The position numbers and the translations under genes are program-made. Below are positions 1-10,903 of a stretch of DNA of 64,000 bases, one piece after another (the stretch's first letter is position 1; the number at the start of each line of letters is the position of its first letter). Location: NCBI RefSeq assembly GCF_003858655.1, contig NZ_RQXV01000004.1, positions 62,001-126,000 of the forward strand. The letters are read 5' to 3'. The notes beneath the pieces are model-generated. The model was not told where the DNA came from and did not search any database. It worked only from the letters and a program-made list of their open reading frames with translations. Origin of the DNA: Amphritea balenae. GTDB lineage: Bacteria > Pseudomonadota > Gammaproteobacteria > Pseudomonadales > Balneatricaceae.

Positions 1-506
1 GTCGTAGTTATGCGGCGATGGACGTTTTGCAACGCTTGAGTAAGAGCAGAGGTTTTGAGCTGCTAGGTTGCCATACACAAAGTGATATTAGTGATCTTCG
101 TATAGCAGAAGATAGCGTTAAAAAATGCTTTAGAGAGTTAGCCGGTAAGGCAGATGCTATCTACGTCACATTACAGGGCGGTGTGAATAGCAATAGTATT
201 CCTGAGCTGGTTCGTATTGCTAATAAAAATAGCATTCCTACTTTTTCACAGTCAGGTTCCGAGGAAGTTAAACAGGGATTTTTAATGAGCTTATCCCAGG
301 CAGGTTTTCGCTATGTAGGTGAGTTTCATGCTTCCACTTTTGCCAAGGTTTTCAACGGTGCTAAGCCAAACCAGTTAACACAGTTTTTTGAAGAACCACC
401 GCGAATGGCTGTAAATCTTAAAACCGCGGAGATTGTTGGTTTTAATCCACCCTTGCTGCTGCTGGGCGCTGCTGATGAAGTGTACCGGGAGATACCAGGG
501 CAATGA
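1..506 (+). CDS. ABC-type substrate-binding protein, C-terminal part (5' end outside window)
   Basis: The reading frame is open from the first full codon (position 3), so the true start lies upstream; the ATG at 18 is internal. The visible ~167 residues align along their whole length with the C-terminal half of the next gene (shared DAIYVT, QGG, IPTFSQ, LMSLS, IFNG/VFNG and AAD elements), so the two are tandem paralogues. The fold is that of the family of orphan periplasmic substrate-binding proteins (ABC_sub_bind type). No permease or ATPase gene accompanies it. The stop overlaps the next ATG in an ATGA arrangement, so translation is probably coupled. A role in presenting a ligand to the kinase encoded downstream is inference. 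Confidence 0.75.
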   Translation, partial: RSYAAMDVLQRLSKSRGFELLGCHTQSDISDLRIAEDSVKKCFRELAGKADAIYVTLQGGVNSNSIPELVRIANKNSIPTFSQSGSEEVKQGFLMSLSQAGFRYVGEFHASTFAKVFNGAKPNQLTQFFEEPPRMAVNLKTAEIVGFNPPLLLLGAADEVYREIPGQ

Positions 507-1687
507 TATTCAAAGCCGGTGGTGATGGGGTGAAAAAATTTCCCATTGCCAGACTTAAAAGCTGGTTGGCTGGCGTTCTGATTTTTATGGTCAGCGCTTT
601 TGTCAGTGCTGCAGACCTGTCGCAGTCGCCCAGTCTGAATAATGGGGCGAAGTGGCGACTGGGCTACTACCAGGGCGGAGAATATATTGATTATTTTCAA
701 TACCTGAAAGTCACGACTGAAGGGTTAGTCGAGCTGGGTTGGGTTGAGCCGGTCACAATTCCTGAAAATCTGTCTACAGCTAAGGCACTTTGGTATTGGC
801 TTGCTGACCATGTTCAGAGTGATTATCTGGAATTTCCTAAGGCTAATTTCTATAGCGCCGAATGGGACCGGGAGCACCGTGAGACACTCAGGAAAAAGGT
901 GATTCAGCGTCTGTCTGATACCCGGGAAATTGATCTGATTCTGGCAGTGGGAACCTGGGCCGGACTGGACATTGTGACCACTGAACATCAGATACCGACC
1001 ATGGTTATGTCGGTAAGTGATCCACGCAGTGTTGGTTTAATGCGTGTCAGTGATGATGCTGACTATAACCATATTTATATTACTGAAAACCCTGACCGCT
1101 ACCTGCGACAGGTGAGCTTGTTTCATGACCTGATCCGTTTTAAAACCTTAGGCGTGGCTTATGAGAATAGTTTTGAAGGGCGCAGTTATGCCTCAATTGA
1201 GACTATTGAGAAGTTGGCAGCCGAGCGCGGCTTCAGCGTTGTTAGCTGCCACACATTAAGTGATATTGCCGACCGGTCAGTTGCAAATCGCTCAGTGATT
1301 GATTGCTTCAATAAATTAGCAACGAAAGTGGATGCTATTTATGTGACGAATCAGGGCGGAATCAATAACGAAACTATTCCCCAGTTGGTATCTATTGCAA
1401 ATGAGCATGGCATACCTACCTTCTCTCAATATGGTAAACGCGAGGTAAAACTTGGTTATCTTATGAGCTTGTCAGGTATGGATGATTTTCGTTCAGAAGG
1501 ACGTGATCTGTCAGAAAATATGGCGCGAATTTTTAATGGTCAGTCGCCTGGGCTGCTGACAAAAACAATGGAAGAAACAGGACGTATTATTCTTAACCTG
1601 GCAACCGCTGAACAAATTGGTCTATATCTGGATGCAGACCTGCTGGCGGCTGCAGATCAGCTTTATTGGAAAATAGAACTGCCCTGA
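503..1687 (+). CDS. Periplasmic ABC-type substrate-binding protein, tandem paralogue
   Basis: 394 residues with an N-terminal hydrophobic segment ending VSAA, a typical Sec signal peptide. The ATG at 503 overlaps the previous stop (ATGA). A GTG at 530 would begin directly at the Lys-rich n-region of the signal peptide and is an equally good start. The remainder resembles orphan substrate-binding proteins of the ABC_sub_bind family, with two alpha/beta lobes; the C-terminal lobe carries the same motifs as the preceding gene. It lies 10 bp upstream of a hybrid histidine kinase and no ABC permease is present. By analogy with binding protein/kinase pairs such as TorT-TorS and LuxP-LuxQ it may be the sensor's ligand-binding partner. 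The ligand cannot be deduced. Confidence 0.75.
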   Translation: MIFKAGGDGVKKFPIARLKSWLAGVLIFMVSAFVSAADLSQSPSLNNGAKWRLGYYQGGEYIDYFQYLKVTTEGLVELGWVEPVTIPENLSTAKALWYWLADHVQSDYLEFPKANFYSAEWDREHRETLRKKVIQRLSDTREIDLILAVGTWAGLDIVTTEHQIPTMVMSVSDPRSVGLMRVSDDADYNHIYITENPDRYLRQVSLFHDLIRFKTLGVAYENSFEGRSYASIETIEKLAAERGFSVVSCHTLSDIADRSVANRSVIDCFNKLATKVDAIYVTNQGGINNETIPQLVSIANEHGIPTFSQYGKREVKLGYLMSLSGMDDFRSEGRDLSENMARIFNGQSPGLLTKTMEETGRIILNLATAEQIGLYLDADLLAAADQLYWKIELP

Positions 1688-1697
1688 GATATTAATT

Positions 1698-4577
1698 ATG
1701 TTGTCCAGTTTTAAGTTTAAGGTTATTGGATTAATTGTTCTGGTATTAATTTTTTCTGCCGCTAGCTTAATGTATTTTACCCAGCGAGATGTGGGTCAGG
1801 CGATGTTAACGGCAGAAGAAAAATCTGCTCGCAACGTATTGCAGCTGGCCGATCTGAATATCCGGGCCGGTTATGATCAACTGATCTCTGAGAAAGTAGA
1901 AATACTGTCCAAAATTAAAACCGATATGCGCCAGTTCACGGGACTGGGTCAGTCAGTACTGCACAGTTATTCCCAATTGTCTGATGATCAGTTGATTAGC
2001 CAGGCTGCTGCACAGCAGCAGGCTGTAGACTGGTTGCAGAGCACTAGTATAAACAATGGTGATCTGATTCTGTTTAATGCCAGCGGCGATATCATTAGCT
2101 CAACTGATCCTGCGCTTATTAATACTTCTATCGCTGGTTTAAGAGATTTGAAAGGGCGTCAGCTACAACGAGCGATGCGCTATGATCATCTGAGTGAGAC
2201 GGGCGATACTGGTATTTTCTTTTGGCACAAGCCTGGGCAGCCGGAAGGTGAAAAGTATATGGGCCACTTTATCTCAATTGAGAACTGGGCCTGGACGCTT
2301 GCGATAATTGTTAATTTTGAAGATGTAGAACAGGAAAGTCAGCGAAAAATGGCGCTGATAATCGATGCGCTTACAACAACCTTCAGTAAACTTCAGGTCG
2401 CTGAAACCGGCTATGCATTTCTGTTTAGCGGCCAAAAAGAGGTGCTGATAAAGCCTCCCTTACAAAGTCTGCAGGGCGGTATAACAACACGGGATCTGGA
2501 CTGGAATCAATCATCATTGTTAGATGAGATTATTGCAACTTATCGACAGGGAGATCGGGCCATTGTTTATCAGGGGCCGTTTACTGGTGAGCGAAAAGTT
2601 CAGATCTATATCAGCTATTTTAAAGCCTTCGACTGGTATTCAGTGGTGGTTGTACCGGTAGAAGAGATCGCCGCACCTGGCCGTGATGTAGTGGCCAGTC
2701 AGAGTATGATTATTGCGTTGATCTTTCTGTTCAGTATTGGTGCAGCCTTCATACTTGTGTACCGAATGGCTAAACCATTGAATACCCTGGCTTCCTATGC
2801 CAAAGCGCTGCCAGATCAGAATTTCATGAAGCCTAATAGTGACAGTAAAACGATTCAGCAGTTAGCCGTAAAAAATAGGGATGAAGTAGGTCGGTTGGCT
2901 GACTCATTTCTGTTTATGGAGATGGCGATTCGCAGCACTATTCAGGAAGTACGCAAAGAGAAAGAAACCGCTATTCAGGCCAATAAGGCTAAGAGTGAGT
3001 TCCTTGCCACAATGAGTCATGAGATTCGTACACCGATGAACGGTGTGCTGGGCATGACCGAGCTGGTGATGGAAACCAAGCTGACAGAAGAACAGCTTCG
3101 ATTTATGCAGATGATCCGATATTCGGGGGAAGGCCTGCTGGATATTATCAATGATATTCTGGATTTTTCTAAGATTGAAGCCGGTAAGCTGCAACTGGAT
3201 TATCAGCCCTATAAACTCAGCGATCTCATTCAGACACAGTTTGAAATACTGGCGACACAAGGGCGACAAAAAGGGCTTGATCTTAGTTGTGACCTGCCTG
3301 CTGAGATGGATACAGTGGTATTAACCGATGCGATAAGGTTACGTCAGATTCTGACCAACCTTATCGGCAATGCCATTAAGTTTACCCGGCAAGGTTCGGT
3401 AGATATCAAGGGCGTTATCTTCGAGCAAACAGACGAAGAAATCTCAGTGCAGTTACGGATCACTGATACCGGTGTGGGTATTTCACCTGAGCACCAGAGT
3501 GTAATTTTTGATTCTTTTTCTCAGGCCGATGGTTCCACAACGCGTAATTTCGGCGGCACAGGGTTGGGGTTGGCAATATCCCGCCAGTTGATCGAGATGA
3601 TGGGCGGTAGTATCGATTTTATCAGTGAGCTGGGCTCGGGCAGTACATTCTGGTTTGGGTTAAAGCTGCGTAAAACGGACCAGTCTCCATTACTTGGTTT
3701 GCCACAAAACAGTGATGCTCCGGTTGCAGAAAAATTACAGGGCCGGATATTGTTGGTTGAAGATCATCCGGTGAATCAGGAGTTTGCGCTGCAGGCATTA
3801 CATAGCTTAGGCGTATCGGTGACACTGGCTAAAAACGGACAGCAAGCGTTGCAGTGTCTTGAACAGGAGTCTTTCCACCTGGTGCTTATGGATTGTCATA
3901 TGCCGGTGATGGATGGTTATCAGGCTACCACTCGTATCCGACAAATAGAGCAACAAGAAAATCGTCCACATTTACCTGTTATTGCGTTGACGGCCAATGC
4001 GATGAAAGAAGATCGTGAACGTTGTTTGACGGTTGGTATGGATGACTATCTGGCCAAACCATTTAATCAGCGTCAGCTTGCCGGGTTATTAAAAAAATGG
4101 CTCAGAGGCGATATCAAAAATACCGGGCTGAATGAGCTACAGCAGGATGAGCCTTTATTTGAGGAACCTCAGCCTGATGCAATTCAGCTAGATGATGGGC
4201 TGTTGGATGAGATGCAGTTGGATGAACCTTTGCAACAAGAGGTTATCGAGCAATTAAGGGAGATGGATCCTGAAGAAGCTTTTTTACAGAAGATCATTAC
4301 GGCTTATCTGGAAAAATCACCTATCGATATCAGCCAGTTGCAAGCGGCCCAGTCCGCTTCTGATGCTGAGGCCCTGAGAATAGCAGCGCACAGTTTCAAA
4401 TCCAGTAGCTACAACCTGGGCGCCCAGGTACTGGCCGAGTTATGTAAAGAGTTAGAACAAATGGGCAGGGACCAGAATCTTGGCCAGGCAGATGATTTTA
4501 TTAGCCTGATTGAAACTGAGTACCGTCGGGTAGAAAACGCATTAATTGAAATTCGGGACAGCGCCTATGTCAGCTAA
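1698..4577 (+). CDS. Hybrid sensor histidine kinase with REC and HPt domains
   Basis: 959 residues. In order: TM helix near 7-27, a large periplasmic Cache-like sensor region, a second TM helix near 336-356, HAMP, a HisKA domain with phospho-acceptor His near 441 in [10 protein letters not shown], a HATPase_c domain (N box IGNAIKF, G box [10 protein letters not shown]), a receiver with Asp near 732 ([11 protein letters not shown]), and a C-terminal HPt domain with His near 898 (AAHSFKSSS). This is the BarA/TorS-like unorthodox layout with an internal phosphorelay. The gene follows two binding-protein genes and overlaps by 11 bp a gene for a receiver-GGDEF-EAL protein, which is the obvious phosphorelay output. 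The linker between REC and HPt is rich in Asp, Glu and Gln. Confidence 0.92.
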   Translation: MLSSFKFKVIGLIVLVLIFSAASLMYFTQRDVGQAMLTAEEKSARNVLQLADLNIRAGYDQLISEKVEILSKIKTDMRQFTGLGQSVLHSYSQLSDDQLISQAAAQQQAVDWLQSTSINNGDLILFNASGDIISSTDPALINTSIAGLRDLKGRQLQRAMRYDHLSETGDTGIFFWHKPGQPEGEKYMGHFISIENWAWTLAIIVNFEDVEQESQRKMALIIDALTTTFSKLQVAETGYAFLFSGQKEVLIKPPLQSLQGGITTRDLDWNQSSLLDEIIATYRQGDRAIVYQGPFTGERKVQIYISYFKAFDWYSVVVVPVEEIAAPGRDVVASQSMIIALIFLFSIGAAFILVYRMAKPLNTLASYAKALPDQNFMKPNSDSKTIQQLAVKNRDEVGRLADSFLFMEMAIRSTIQEVRKEKETAIQANKAKSEFLATMSHEIRTPMNGVLGMTELVMETKLTEEQLRFMQMIRYSGEGLLDIINDILDFSKIEAGKLQLDYQPYKLSDLIQTQFEILATQGRQKGLDLSCDLPAEMDTVVLTDAIRLRQILTNLIGNAIKFTRQGSVDIKGVIFEQTDEEISVQLRITDTGVGISPEHQSVIFDSFSQADGSTTRNFGGTGLGLAISRQLIEMMGGSIDFISELGSGSTFWFGLKLRKTDQSPLLGLPQNSDAPVAEKLQGRILLVEDHPVNQEFALQALHSLGVSVTLAKNGQQALQCLEQESFHLVLMDCHMPVMDGYQATTRIRQIEQQENRPHLPVIALTANAMKEDRERCLTVGMDDYLAKPFNQRQLAGLLKKWLRGDIKNTGLNELQQDEPLFEEPQPDAIQLDDGLLDEMQLDEPLQQEVIEQLREMDPEEAFLQKIITAYLEKSPIDISQLQAAQSASDAEALRIAAHSFKSSSYNLGAQVLAELCKELEQMGRDQNLGQADDFISLIETEYRRVENALIEIRDSAYVS

Positions 4578-6723
4578 ACGTCAAGTAGTAAGTTCCCCAG
4601 AACGCTGTAAGGTGTTGGTGGTCGATGATGATCTGACCGCCAGACTGTTGGCTTCACAGGCTCTGGGTAGAGAGCAATTTGACGTTATTGTTGCCGAAGA
4701 GGGAATAACCGCGCTGCAGATATTTCAGCAGGAACAGCCAGATATTGTCCTGATGGATGTTGAGATGCCGGGGCTTAATGGTTTTGAGGTTTGTCGCCAG
4801 CTGCGCAATATGCCTTGTGGAAAACTCGTCCCTATCCTGATGGCCACCGGACAAGATGATATTGAATCGGTACGGGAAGCTTATGCCGCTGGAGCTACCG
4901 ATTTTGTGACCAAGCCTTTTAACTGGCAGATATTGGGGCATCGTTTGCGCTATATGATTCGTGCCAGCAATATCACAGAGCAACTGCATGAACTGCAGAA
5001 AAGTGAAGTGCGGCTCGGTAATGCCCAACGTATAGCCAGGATGGGGAACTGGGAATGGAACCTGAAAACAGGCGAGTTGTACTGGTCAGATCAGTTATTC
5101 AGCCTGTTAGGCATTCAGCGGGGAATGGCTAAAGCGGGTCTGAAAACGTTTCTACATAGAATCCCCCTACGTGAGCGAAGTCAGATTCACCATTGGCTTA
5201 AAGAACTGATTGCTTCAAATGAATCAGGTTTTGCTTCAGGTATTAAACACCGGGTTTCGGTAGCAGAGGGGCTAATGCTAGATGTCCAGCATCAGGCGGA
5301 AGTCTTTTGCGATGAGGATGGCTCTGCGAAGCTTATTTCAGGCACGATGCTTGACGTTACAGAACTTAAAAAAGCGCAGGACCAGATTTTAAAACTAGCG
5401 CGTTTTGATAGTCTGACCGGCTTGTCTAATCGTAGTGTGTTTCGTGAACGGGTCCAGATGGCGATGGAACATGCTGAACGGCAGGGCTATCTGGGTGCTG
5501 TACTGTTTCTTGATCTGGATAATTTTAAACGTATTAACGATACTTTTGGCCATGGTATTGGTGACCTGTTACTGCAGGAAGTTGCCAAACGTCTGAATAG
5601 CTGTGTTCGAAATACCGATATGGTGGGGCACGATCAGAGTAGCTCCTTAGTGGCCCGTTTTGGTGGTGATGAGTTTACGGTGCTTCTACCTGAAATTAAT
5701 CAGGTTAAAGATGCTGAACAGGTTGCCCGTCGGATTCTGGAGTCCATCGGACATCAAATTAACCTGGCGGGGCATGATGTGGTAGTTACCCCCAGTATCG
5801 GTATCGCTATTTTTCCACACCATGGTGAAAACGTAGATAGCCTGATGAAAAATGTCGACGCTGCTATGTACTATGTAAAACATGCAGGTAAGAACGGTTA
5901 TGAACTGTTTGTAAAGTCGATGAATGTCGTTGCAAAGCGGCGGCTTGAATTAGAGAGTAATCTGCGAAAAGCGATCGAATTAAATGAGTTATCGCTTAAC
6001 TATCAGCCACAGATCGATATGCAGACCAACCGAATCATCGGTGTAGAAGCGTTATTACGATGGCATAGTGAAGAGCTGGGTTTTGTCTCTCCGGTTGAGT
6101 TTATCCCGGTGGCAGAAGAAACCGGGTTGATTACCCCTATCGGTGAATGGGTGATGCGTGAGGCTTGTGCTCAGGCCGTGCGCTGGCAAGTACAAGGCCT
6201 GCCGGAAATTCGAATGGCGGTTAACCTGTCTGTACGGCAGTTTGCCAAACAGAGCCTTGAAAAACAGGTAAACCAGGTCCTGTTGGATACCGGACTTCCG
6301 GTTCATTGTCTGGAGCTGGAGATAACAGAGAATATGATGATGGATGATGTAGAAGGTTCGGTTGAAACTTTGCATCGTCTTAAAGCGTTGGGTGTACAGC
6401 TGGCGATAGATGATTTCGGAACCGGCTATTCCAGTTTAAGTTACCTTAAACGCTTCCCTATTGACCGGCTTAAGGTCGACCGTTCTTTCATTACCCATGT
6501 GACAACAGACCCGGGGGATGCTTCTGTGACCCAGGCGATTATTGCGGTTGCTCATAATCTGGGGTTAAGTGTGACCGCCGAAGGGGTTGAGGAAGAATCT
6601 CAACTAGCTTTTCTTCGTGAACATAGTTGCGAAGAAGTGCAAGGCTACCTGTTTAGTCGTCCCCTTAAAGCAGATGACCTGGCGGAGCTGTTAGGATCAA
6701 ATAACGGTTATATTCACCTCTGA
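4567..6723 (+). CDS. Response regulator with REC-PAS-GGDEF-EAL (cyclic-di-GMP turnover)
   Basis: The ATG at 4567 is chosen because it overlaps the kinase stop; an in-frame TTG at 4546 lies deeper in that gene. The protein has 718 residues. The receiver domain carries Asp near residue 64 ([11 protein letters not shown]) and a TKPF motif. A PAS domain follows ([14 protein letters not shown] region), then a GGDEF domain with an intact GGDEF motif near 366 and an EAL domain with EALLRW near 494 and DDFGTGYSS. Both catalytic motifs look intact, so it could make or degrade cyclic-di-GMP; the balance cannot be read from sequence. Its place beside the hybrid kinase implies that phosphorylation of the receiver controls it. 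Confidence 0.93.
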   Translation: MSAKRQVVSSPERCKVLVVDDDLTARLLASQALGREQFDVIVAEEGITALQIFQQEQPDIVLMDVEMPGLNGFEVCRQLRNMPCGKLVPILMATGQDDIESVREAYAAGATDFVTKPFNWQILGHRLRYMIRASNITEQLHELQKSEVRLGNAQRIARMGNWEWNLKTGELYWSDQLFSLLGIQRGMAKAGLKTFLHRIPLRERSQIHHWLKELIASNESGFASGIKHRVSVAEGLMLDVQHQAEVFCDEDGSAKLISGTMLDVTELKKAQDQILKLARFDSLTGLSNRSVFRERVQMAMEHAERQGYLGAVLFLDLDNFKRINDTFGHGIGDLLLQEVAKRLNSCVRNTDMVGHDQSSSLVARFGGDEFTVLLPEINQVKDAEQVARRILESIGHQINLAGHDVVVTPSIGIAIFPHHGENVDSLMKNVDAAMYYVKHAGKNGYELFVKSMNVVAKRRLELESNLRKAIELNELSLNYQPQIDMQTNRIIGVEALLRWHSEELGFVSPVEFIPVAEETGLITPIGEWVMREACAQAVRWQVQGLPEIRMAVNLSVRQFAKQSLEKQVNQVLLDTGLPVHCLELEITENMMMDDVEGSVETLHRLKALGVQLAIDDFGTGYSSLSYLKRFPIDRLKVDRSFITHVTTDPGDASVTQAIIAVAHNLGLSVTAEGVEEESQLAFLREHSCEEVQGYLFSRPLKADDLAELLGSNNGYIHL

Positions 6724-6724
6724 T

Positions 6725-6976
6725 ATGGCGCGTCCAAATCCTAAAGGCCCGCAGCGAAAAGTTGATATTTACTGCGCTCGCTGTCGTACCCAACTGTTCC
6801 GTTATCGCAAGGGGGGGAAGGGGGCTCTGGTAAAGTGTTTTATCGAACGGATTGTAGAAGATTATACCGACACGCCCTGTGTCTGCCCTGGTTGTGGCGC
6901 CGAATTCGCTCGGCAGGCTCTTATAAGAGGAGTGCCCGCCTATAAGATGATAGGCGGGAAAGTGATCGTTAAGTAG
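6725..6976 (+). CDS. Small zinc-ribbon-like conserved protein
   Basis: 83 residues, starting one base after the stop of the GGDEF-EAL gene, so probably co-transcribed and translationally coupled. Two Cys pairs, CARC near residue 18 and CPGC near residue 55, suggest a Zn-ribbon; the rest is basic, with a KGGKG segment. No signal peptide or membrane helix is seen, so it should be cytoplasmic. I do not recognise a characterised family. Its position at the end of a signalling operon could be functional or coincidental. Confidence 0.7.
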   Translation: MARPNPKGPQRKVDIYCARCRTQLFRYRKGGKGALVKCFIERIVEDYTDTPCVCPGCGAEFARQALIRGVPAYKMIGGKVIVK

Positions 6977-7040
6977 TGAGCAGAGCAGTAAATGCTCAGG
7001 CTGTCATGGCTTAGGTAGTAATAATTCAGGCAGTAAATAT

Positions 7041-9557
7041 TTAGTTCAGCACCTCTGCTTCGGGTGTTATCTCAGGCCTGTCCATACCTGCTTGTTCTTC
7101 CTCTGTAAAAGTAACAAAACGCTGCATCATCTGATCAAGCCCTTTAGCCTGATCATGAACTGATTCCGCCGATGCAGACATCTCTTCAACTAATGCCGCG
7201 TTTTGTTGAGTCATTTTGTCGATCGAGGTGACCGCCAGGTTAGCCTGGCTTATGCCGGTTGCTTGCTCCTGGCTGGCATTGGTTATCTGCTGTGTAAGCT
7301 GAGTTACCTCGTCAATACTATCAGCTACTTTTGTAAATGCGTCAGAGGACAAGTTAACCTGTTGGGTTCCGTCGTCAATAAGGTCTACGGTATCTTTGAT
7401 CAGTGCTTTAATCTCTTGCGCAGCATTGGCTGATTTTTGAGATAACCCGCGAACTTCACTCGCAACCACTGCAAAGCCTCTGCCCTGGTCTCCAGCACGC
7501 GCGGCCTCGACCGCTGCATTAAGCGCTAACAGGTTGGTTTGAAACGCGATGCTATCAATTAACCCGGTTATTTCGTTGATCTTGTTACTGGATTGCTGAA
7601 TTTCGCCCATTGCTCCAATCGCCTTTTCCATTACCTGGGTGCCCTGTCCGGTAATGAGTTTCGCCTGACTTGCCAGCTTATCCGCCTTATCCGCGTTCTC
7701 TGCGGTCATTTGAATTGCTCGACTGATTTGTTCGATAGTGACACTGGTTTCTTCTATCGCTGAGGCCTGACTCTGAGTTCGCTCCGACAGGTCATTATTA
7801 CCGGTCGATATCTCTTGGGTGGAGTGGGCTACATCAGACGCTGAGATGCGTACCTCATTTACCAGCGATGAGATCGATTGCTGGCCATGATTGATGGCGG
7901 CTTTTAATTCACCGAAGCGTCCCAGATAGTTACCGTCAATAGTTGTTACCAAATTGCCCTGTGATTGAAGCTCTGCAACTGTCAGTACTTCACTGGTAGC
8001 ATTTTTGATCGATTCAAGTGAATGGTTGAGATCCTGTTTTAGCTTATTTAACTGTCCCGGAAGCTCAGTTTCGATTCGCTGTTCAAAGTCACCGTTGGCC
8101 ATCGCGCTCAGGGCGTTGTTGACCTCTCTGATCGCGTTACCAATATTACGCATAGCGTTTTGAGTTGCTTCGACCATATGCAGATAGTCGCCGGAAAGCT
8201 TTTCGTTAACCTCGGAATCAAAGCTACCATTGGATAAGCGCTGCATCAGTAAAGTCAGTGTAGCTATGCTGGATTGAGTTTGTTCAGCACTACTATTAAT
8301 AGCCAGTTTCAGATCAGCCAGGTCGCCGCGCAGGTCCATGTTGACCCGACCGGAAAAGTCGCCTGCGGCCATTTTCTTCACCACTTTCTTGGTTTCAGTA
8401 AGGGCACCCTGCATGGCTTGTAACAGGTGGTTGACGGCATTGCTGGCGGAGCCAATTTCGTCATTACTTAAAACCTCGAGGCGGGCGGAAAAATCACCGT
8501 TTTGCTCAACTTTGCGAATAGTTTGGGCAAGACTAATTACCGGCAGGGTAATGCTGTCAGATATACGCCAGGCGATATAGGTAATACAAAATAAACCAAG
8601 CAGGCCGATTATCAGAATCCATATTTCCAGGCTGGTAACGGCGCTGAAAGCTTCTGATTCATGTATATCGACCAGTAATGCCCAGTTGATGCCGTCGACC
8701 TTTATTTGTGTATAAGCGGACAGAACCGCATCACCCTTATAATCTGCAACCAGCTTGCTAGCGGTTTCGCCCGCCAGAGCCGCTTTAGCTGCAGCTGTAT
8801 TCACACTACCCATTTCAGGATTTGCAAATGAAGACACCACTGAGTGGTTTTCCGGATCCAGAAAAGTATCTGAGCGAAGCAGCAGGTCAGGACCAACCAG
8901 ATAAGATTCTCCGCTATTTCCCATCCCCTCCCGCAAATTCATAATCGCATTAATAGGAGCCAGTGAGATCTGTAGCGCCACAATATATTGCAGTTGACCT
9001 GCATCATCGTATACCGGAGCGCCGGTAAAACCTGCTGGTGCTCCGTTACTTGGTGCGTAGGGTTGAATATCCATTAACGCATATTGGCCGGTATCCAGGA
9101 TCTGACGGAAAAGCACGCCTAAGCTCGAGTCTTTATACGGACCGGTCATCAGATTGGTTTTATAATCGGCCTCTTTCATGATGCTGTAGGCAACTAAACC
9201 ATTAGGTTCAATCAGGAACAGGTCGTAATATCCGTAGCTGTCATGATACTTTGCAAACAGGCTCTTATGATCCACACCTTTACTTTCAATAACCCCGGAG
9301 AGTGTTCCACTGTCCTGTAGGGTATGGACCAGTGCTGCCAGTCCCTCAGTGTCTCTGCGGCTTATGGCCAGAAAGTTTTCAATCTGGCTGGCTTTTATAC
9401 CACGCACCGCTTCTAACTGATGGTAACTTTGCTCGGACAGGGAATGGCTTGCTTTGTACACGGCGACAAAGGCAAGAATAGCGAAGGGGATCAGGCCAAT
9501 TAACAGACAGCTGACTAATAATTTGTTACGGATATTGAGGTGCTTAAAAACCTTCAT
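7041..9557 (-). CDS. Methyl-accepting chemotaxis protein with Cache sensor and several HAMP-like units
   Basis: The ATG at 9557 is preferred over one at 9569 because GGAG lies at a good distance upstream of it. The protein has 838 residues: TM helix near 11-33, a periplasmic double-Cache sensor region, a second TM helix ([17 protein letters not shown]) near residue 310-330, and HAMP. Further repeats with a GDF/GSF-E/D pattern follow and look like serial HAMP modules. The C-terminal MCP signalling coiled coil contains the highly conserved tip [20 protein letters not shown]. There is no NWETF-type CheR tether at the C terminus (it ends AEVLN). It transmits ligand occupancy to CheA/CheW, which are not encoded in the window. 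It is monocistronic and convergent with the preceding operon. Confidence 0.95.
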   Translation of the reverse strand: MKVFKHLNIRNKLLVSCLLIGLIPFAILAFVAVYKASHSLSEQSYHQLEAVRGIKASQIENFLAISRRDTEGLAALVHTLQDSGTLSGVIESKGVDHKSLFAKYHDSYGYYDLFLIEPNGLVAYSIMKEADYKTNLMTGPYKDSSLGVLFRQILDTGQYALMDIQPYAPSNGAPAGFTGAPVYDDAGQLQYIVALQISLAPINAIMNLREGMGNSGESYLVGPDLLLRSDTFLDPENHSVVSSFANPEMGSVNTAAAKAALAGETASKLVADYKGDAVLSAYTQIKVDGINWALLVDIHESEAFSAVTSLEIWILIIGLLGLFCITYIAWRISDSITLPVISLAQTIRKVEQNGDFSARLEVLSNDEIGSASNAVNHLLQAMQGALTETKKVVKKMAAGDFSGRVNMDLRGDLADLKLAINSSAEQTQSSIATLTLLMQRLSNGSFDSEVNEKLSGDYLHMVEATQNAMRNIGNAIREVNNALSAMANGDFEQRIETELPGQLNKLKQDLNHSLESIKNATSEVLTVAELQSQGNLVTTIDGNYLGRFGELKAAINHGQQSISSLVNEVRISASDVAHSTQEISTGNNDLSERTQSQASAIEETSVTIEQISRAIQMTAENADKADKLASQAKLITGQGTQVMEKAIGAMGEIQQSSNKINEITGLIDSIAFQTNLLALNAAVEAARAGDQGRGFAVVASEVRGLSQKSANAAQEIKALIKDTVDLIDDGTQQVNLSSDAFTKVADSIDEVTQLTQQITNASQEQATGISQANLAVTSIDKMTQQNAALVEEMSASAESVHDQAKGLDQMMQRFVTFTEEEQAGMDRPEITPEAEVLN

Positions 9558-9569
9558 GTTGATCTCCAT

Positions 9570-9840
9570 ATTCCCTGAACCTTTTTGATCGCTTTATCTG
9601 TTACCGATGTCGGGCACGATGCAGGCATTGGCCGGTATTTTTAAGGTGATGCGTTATCAATAATGTGCGATGTATTTCAGATGAGATTGCAATTGATTAT
9701 TGATCAGGGTTGATCAGTAAACAAAGCTAAGCGCTGGGTAACCTGCCCAAAGTGAGCATTCGTAATATCAGGTGCAGACTTCCGAAGACTCAGGCTATCT
9801 GACTAGTCGCGTCCTCTTTTTGGGTAATTAATAGTTTCTT
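9570..9840. other. Intergenic region upstream of the chemoreceptor and the PepSY operon
   Basis: Divergent promoter region between the chemoreceptor gene (minus) and the PepSY/two-component operon (plus). No ORF with coding character is seen. It is AT-rich toward the operon side. The only specific element found is the TTTAA direct repeat annotated separately just downstream. Confidence 0.5.
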
Positions 9841-9857
9841 TTTAAGTTTCATTTAAT
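9841..9857 (+). promoter_or_regulatory. Candidate PmrA/QseB-type response-regulator box
   Basis: TTTAAG-N5-TTTAAT lies 49 bp upstream of the PepSY start codon. PmrA/QseB-family regulators bind two TTTAAG/CTTAAT-like half sites separated by five bases, which is exactly this arrangement. The response regulator encoded 370 bp downstream is of the same OmpR subfamily, so autoregulation is plausible. This is a pattern match only. Confidence 0.45.
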
Positions 9858-9905
9858 TTTGTCAGGCTAAACTGCGGCTTAATAATAGAAAGTGCGAATT
9901 CGTAT

Positions 9906-10223
9906 ATGGGTTTCTTATCCCGAGTATTAATGATTTTTTTCATTCTACTGAGTAACCAGAGTGTATGGGCTGATCCGCAGGATGAGATTGATCCGGATCA
10001 GGCTGCAGAGTGGGTGGCGAGTGGCTTTATTATTTCTTTAGATAAGTTATTTGAGATGCATGAGTTTCTTAACACATCCCGTCTACTTGATCTGGAACTG
10101 GAGCAAGAGCCTGGTGAGCCGATCATTTATGAAATTGAAGTTCTACTCAAAAATGGATACGTCGGTGAGTATGAAATTGATGCGAAGACCGGTGTGTTAT
10201 TACAAGAATCATTTAACGAGTAA
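9906..10223 (+). CDS. Small periplasmic PepSY-domain protein
   Basis: 105 residues with a signal peptide (hydrophobic MIFFILLSNQ, cleavage probably after VWA). The mature part matches the PepSY pattern: a helix followed by YEIEVLLKNGYVGEYEIDAKTG and a short C-terminal strand. PepSY proteins are periplasmic modulators often encoded beside two-component systems. It is separated by about 5 bp from the response-regulator gene, so it probably belongs to the same signalling unit, perhaps as an accessory sensor or as a target of regulation. Confidence 0.82.
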   Translation: MGFLSRVLMIFFILLSNQSVWADPQDEIDPDQAAEWVASGFIISLDKLFEMHEFLNTSRLLDLELEQEPGEPIIYEIEVLLKNGYVGEYEIDAKTGVLLQESFNE

Positions 10224-10228
10224 GCGTG

Positions 10229-10903
10229 ATGCGGATTTTACTGATTGAAGATGACATCCGGTTGGTTGAGAGTATCAAGAGCTTTCTTCAGGCGTCAGCT
10301 TTTATTGTTGAAGCTTGTCATGACGGTATAAGCGGTGGTTTCTTGATTCGAGAGGGTGGTTTTGATGCGGTTGTACTAGATCTTGGTTTACCTGAAAAAA
10401 ACGGATTGGCTGTATTGCAAGAGATACGAGCCGAGCAGGTTGCGGTCCCGGTATTGATTCTTACGGCAAGGGATAGTTGGCAGGAGCGTGTAGATGGTCT
10501 TAAAGCTGGCGCGGATGACTATCTTGGTAAACCTTTTCATTTAGAAGAGCTTCAGGCTCGTTTAGAAGTATTGATTCGACGTAATTATGGTCATGTTAGT
10601 CAAAAGCTAGAATTGAATGGTGTGAGTTTGGATCTTGATACTCAAATAGCCATTGCTGAAAGTGGAGAGCTACATGCGTTGACTGGGATTGAATTTCGCT
10701 TACTGCGTTGCTTGCTAATGAATCCTGGAAAGTTGATGAGCAAAACGCTGATTAGTGAACAGGTGTATGAAGAGGAGCATTTACGGGACAGTAATGTCAT
10801 TGAAGTATATGTAAACCGCTTGAGGCAGCGTTTTGGCAAGCAATTTATTCGAAATCGGCGAGGTCAGGGGTATTACCTGGCAGAACAGGAGAGGGAATTG
10901 TGA
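10229..10903 (+). CDS. OmpR-family response regulator (QseB/PmrA-like)
   Basis: The ATG at 10229 is preferred over an overlapping GTG at 10226; the product MRILLIEDD is standard. The ~224-residue protein has an N-terminal receiver with the acidic pair EDD, phospho-acceptor Asp in VVLDLGLPEKNG, Thr in ILTARD and Lys in LGKPF. The C-terminal winged helix contains LTGIEFRLL and SNVIEVYVNRLRQRFG. Its stop overlaps the GTG start of the kinase gene (GTGA). A TTTAAG-N5-TTTAAT box upstream of the operon fits this subfamily, suggesting autoregulation. The partner kinase is the next gene. Confidence 0.93.
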   Translation: MRILLIEDDIRLVESIKSFLQASAFIVEACHDGISGGFLIREGGFDAVVLDLGLPEKNGLAVLQEIRAEQVAVPVLILTARDSWQERVDGLKAGADDYLGKPFHLEELQARLEVLIRRNYGHVSQKLELNGVSLDLDTQIAIAESGELHALTGIEFRLLRCLLMNPGKLMSKTLISEQVYEEEHLRDSNVIEVYVNRLRQRFGKQFIRNRRGQGYYLAEQEREL

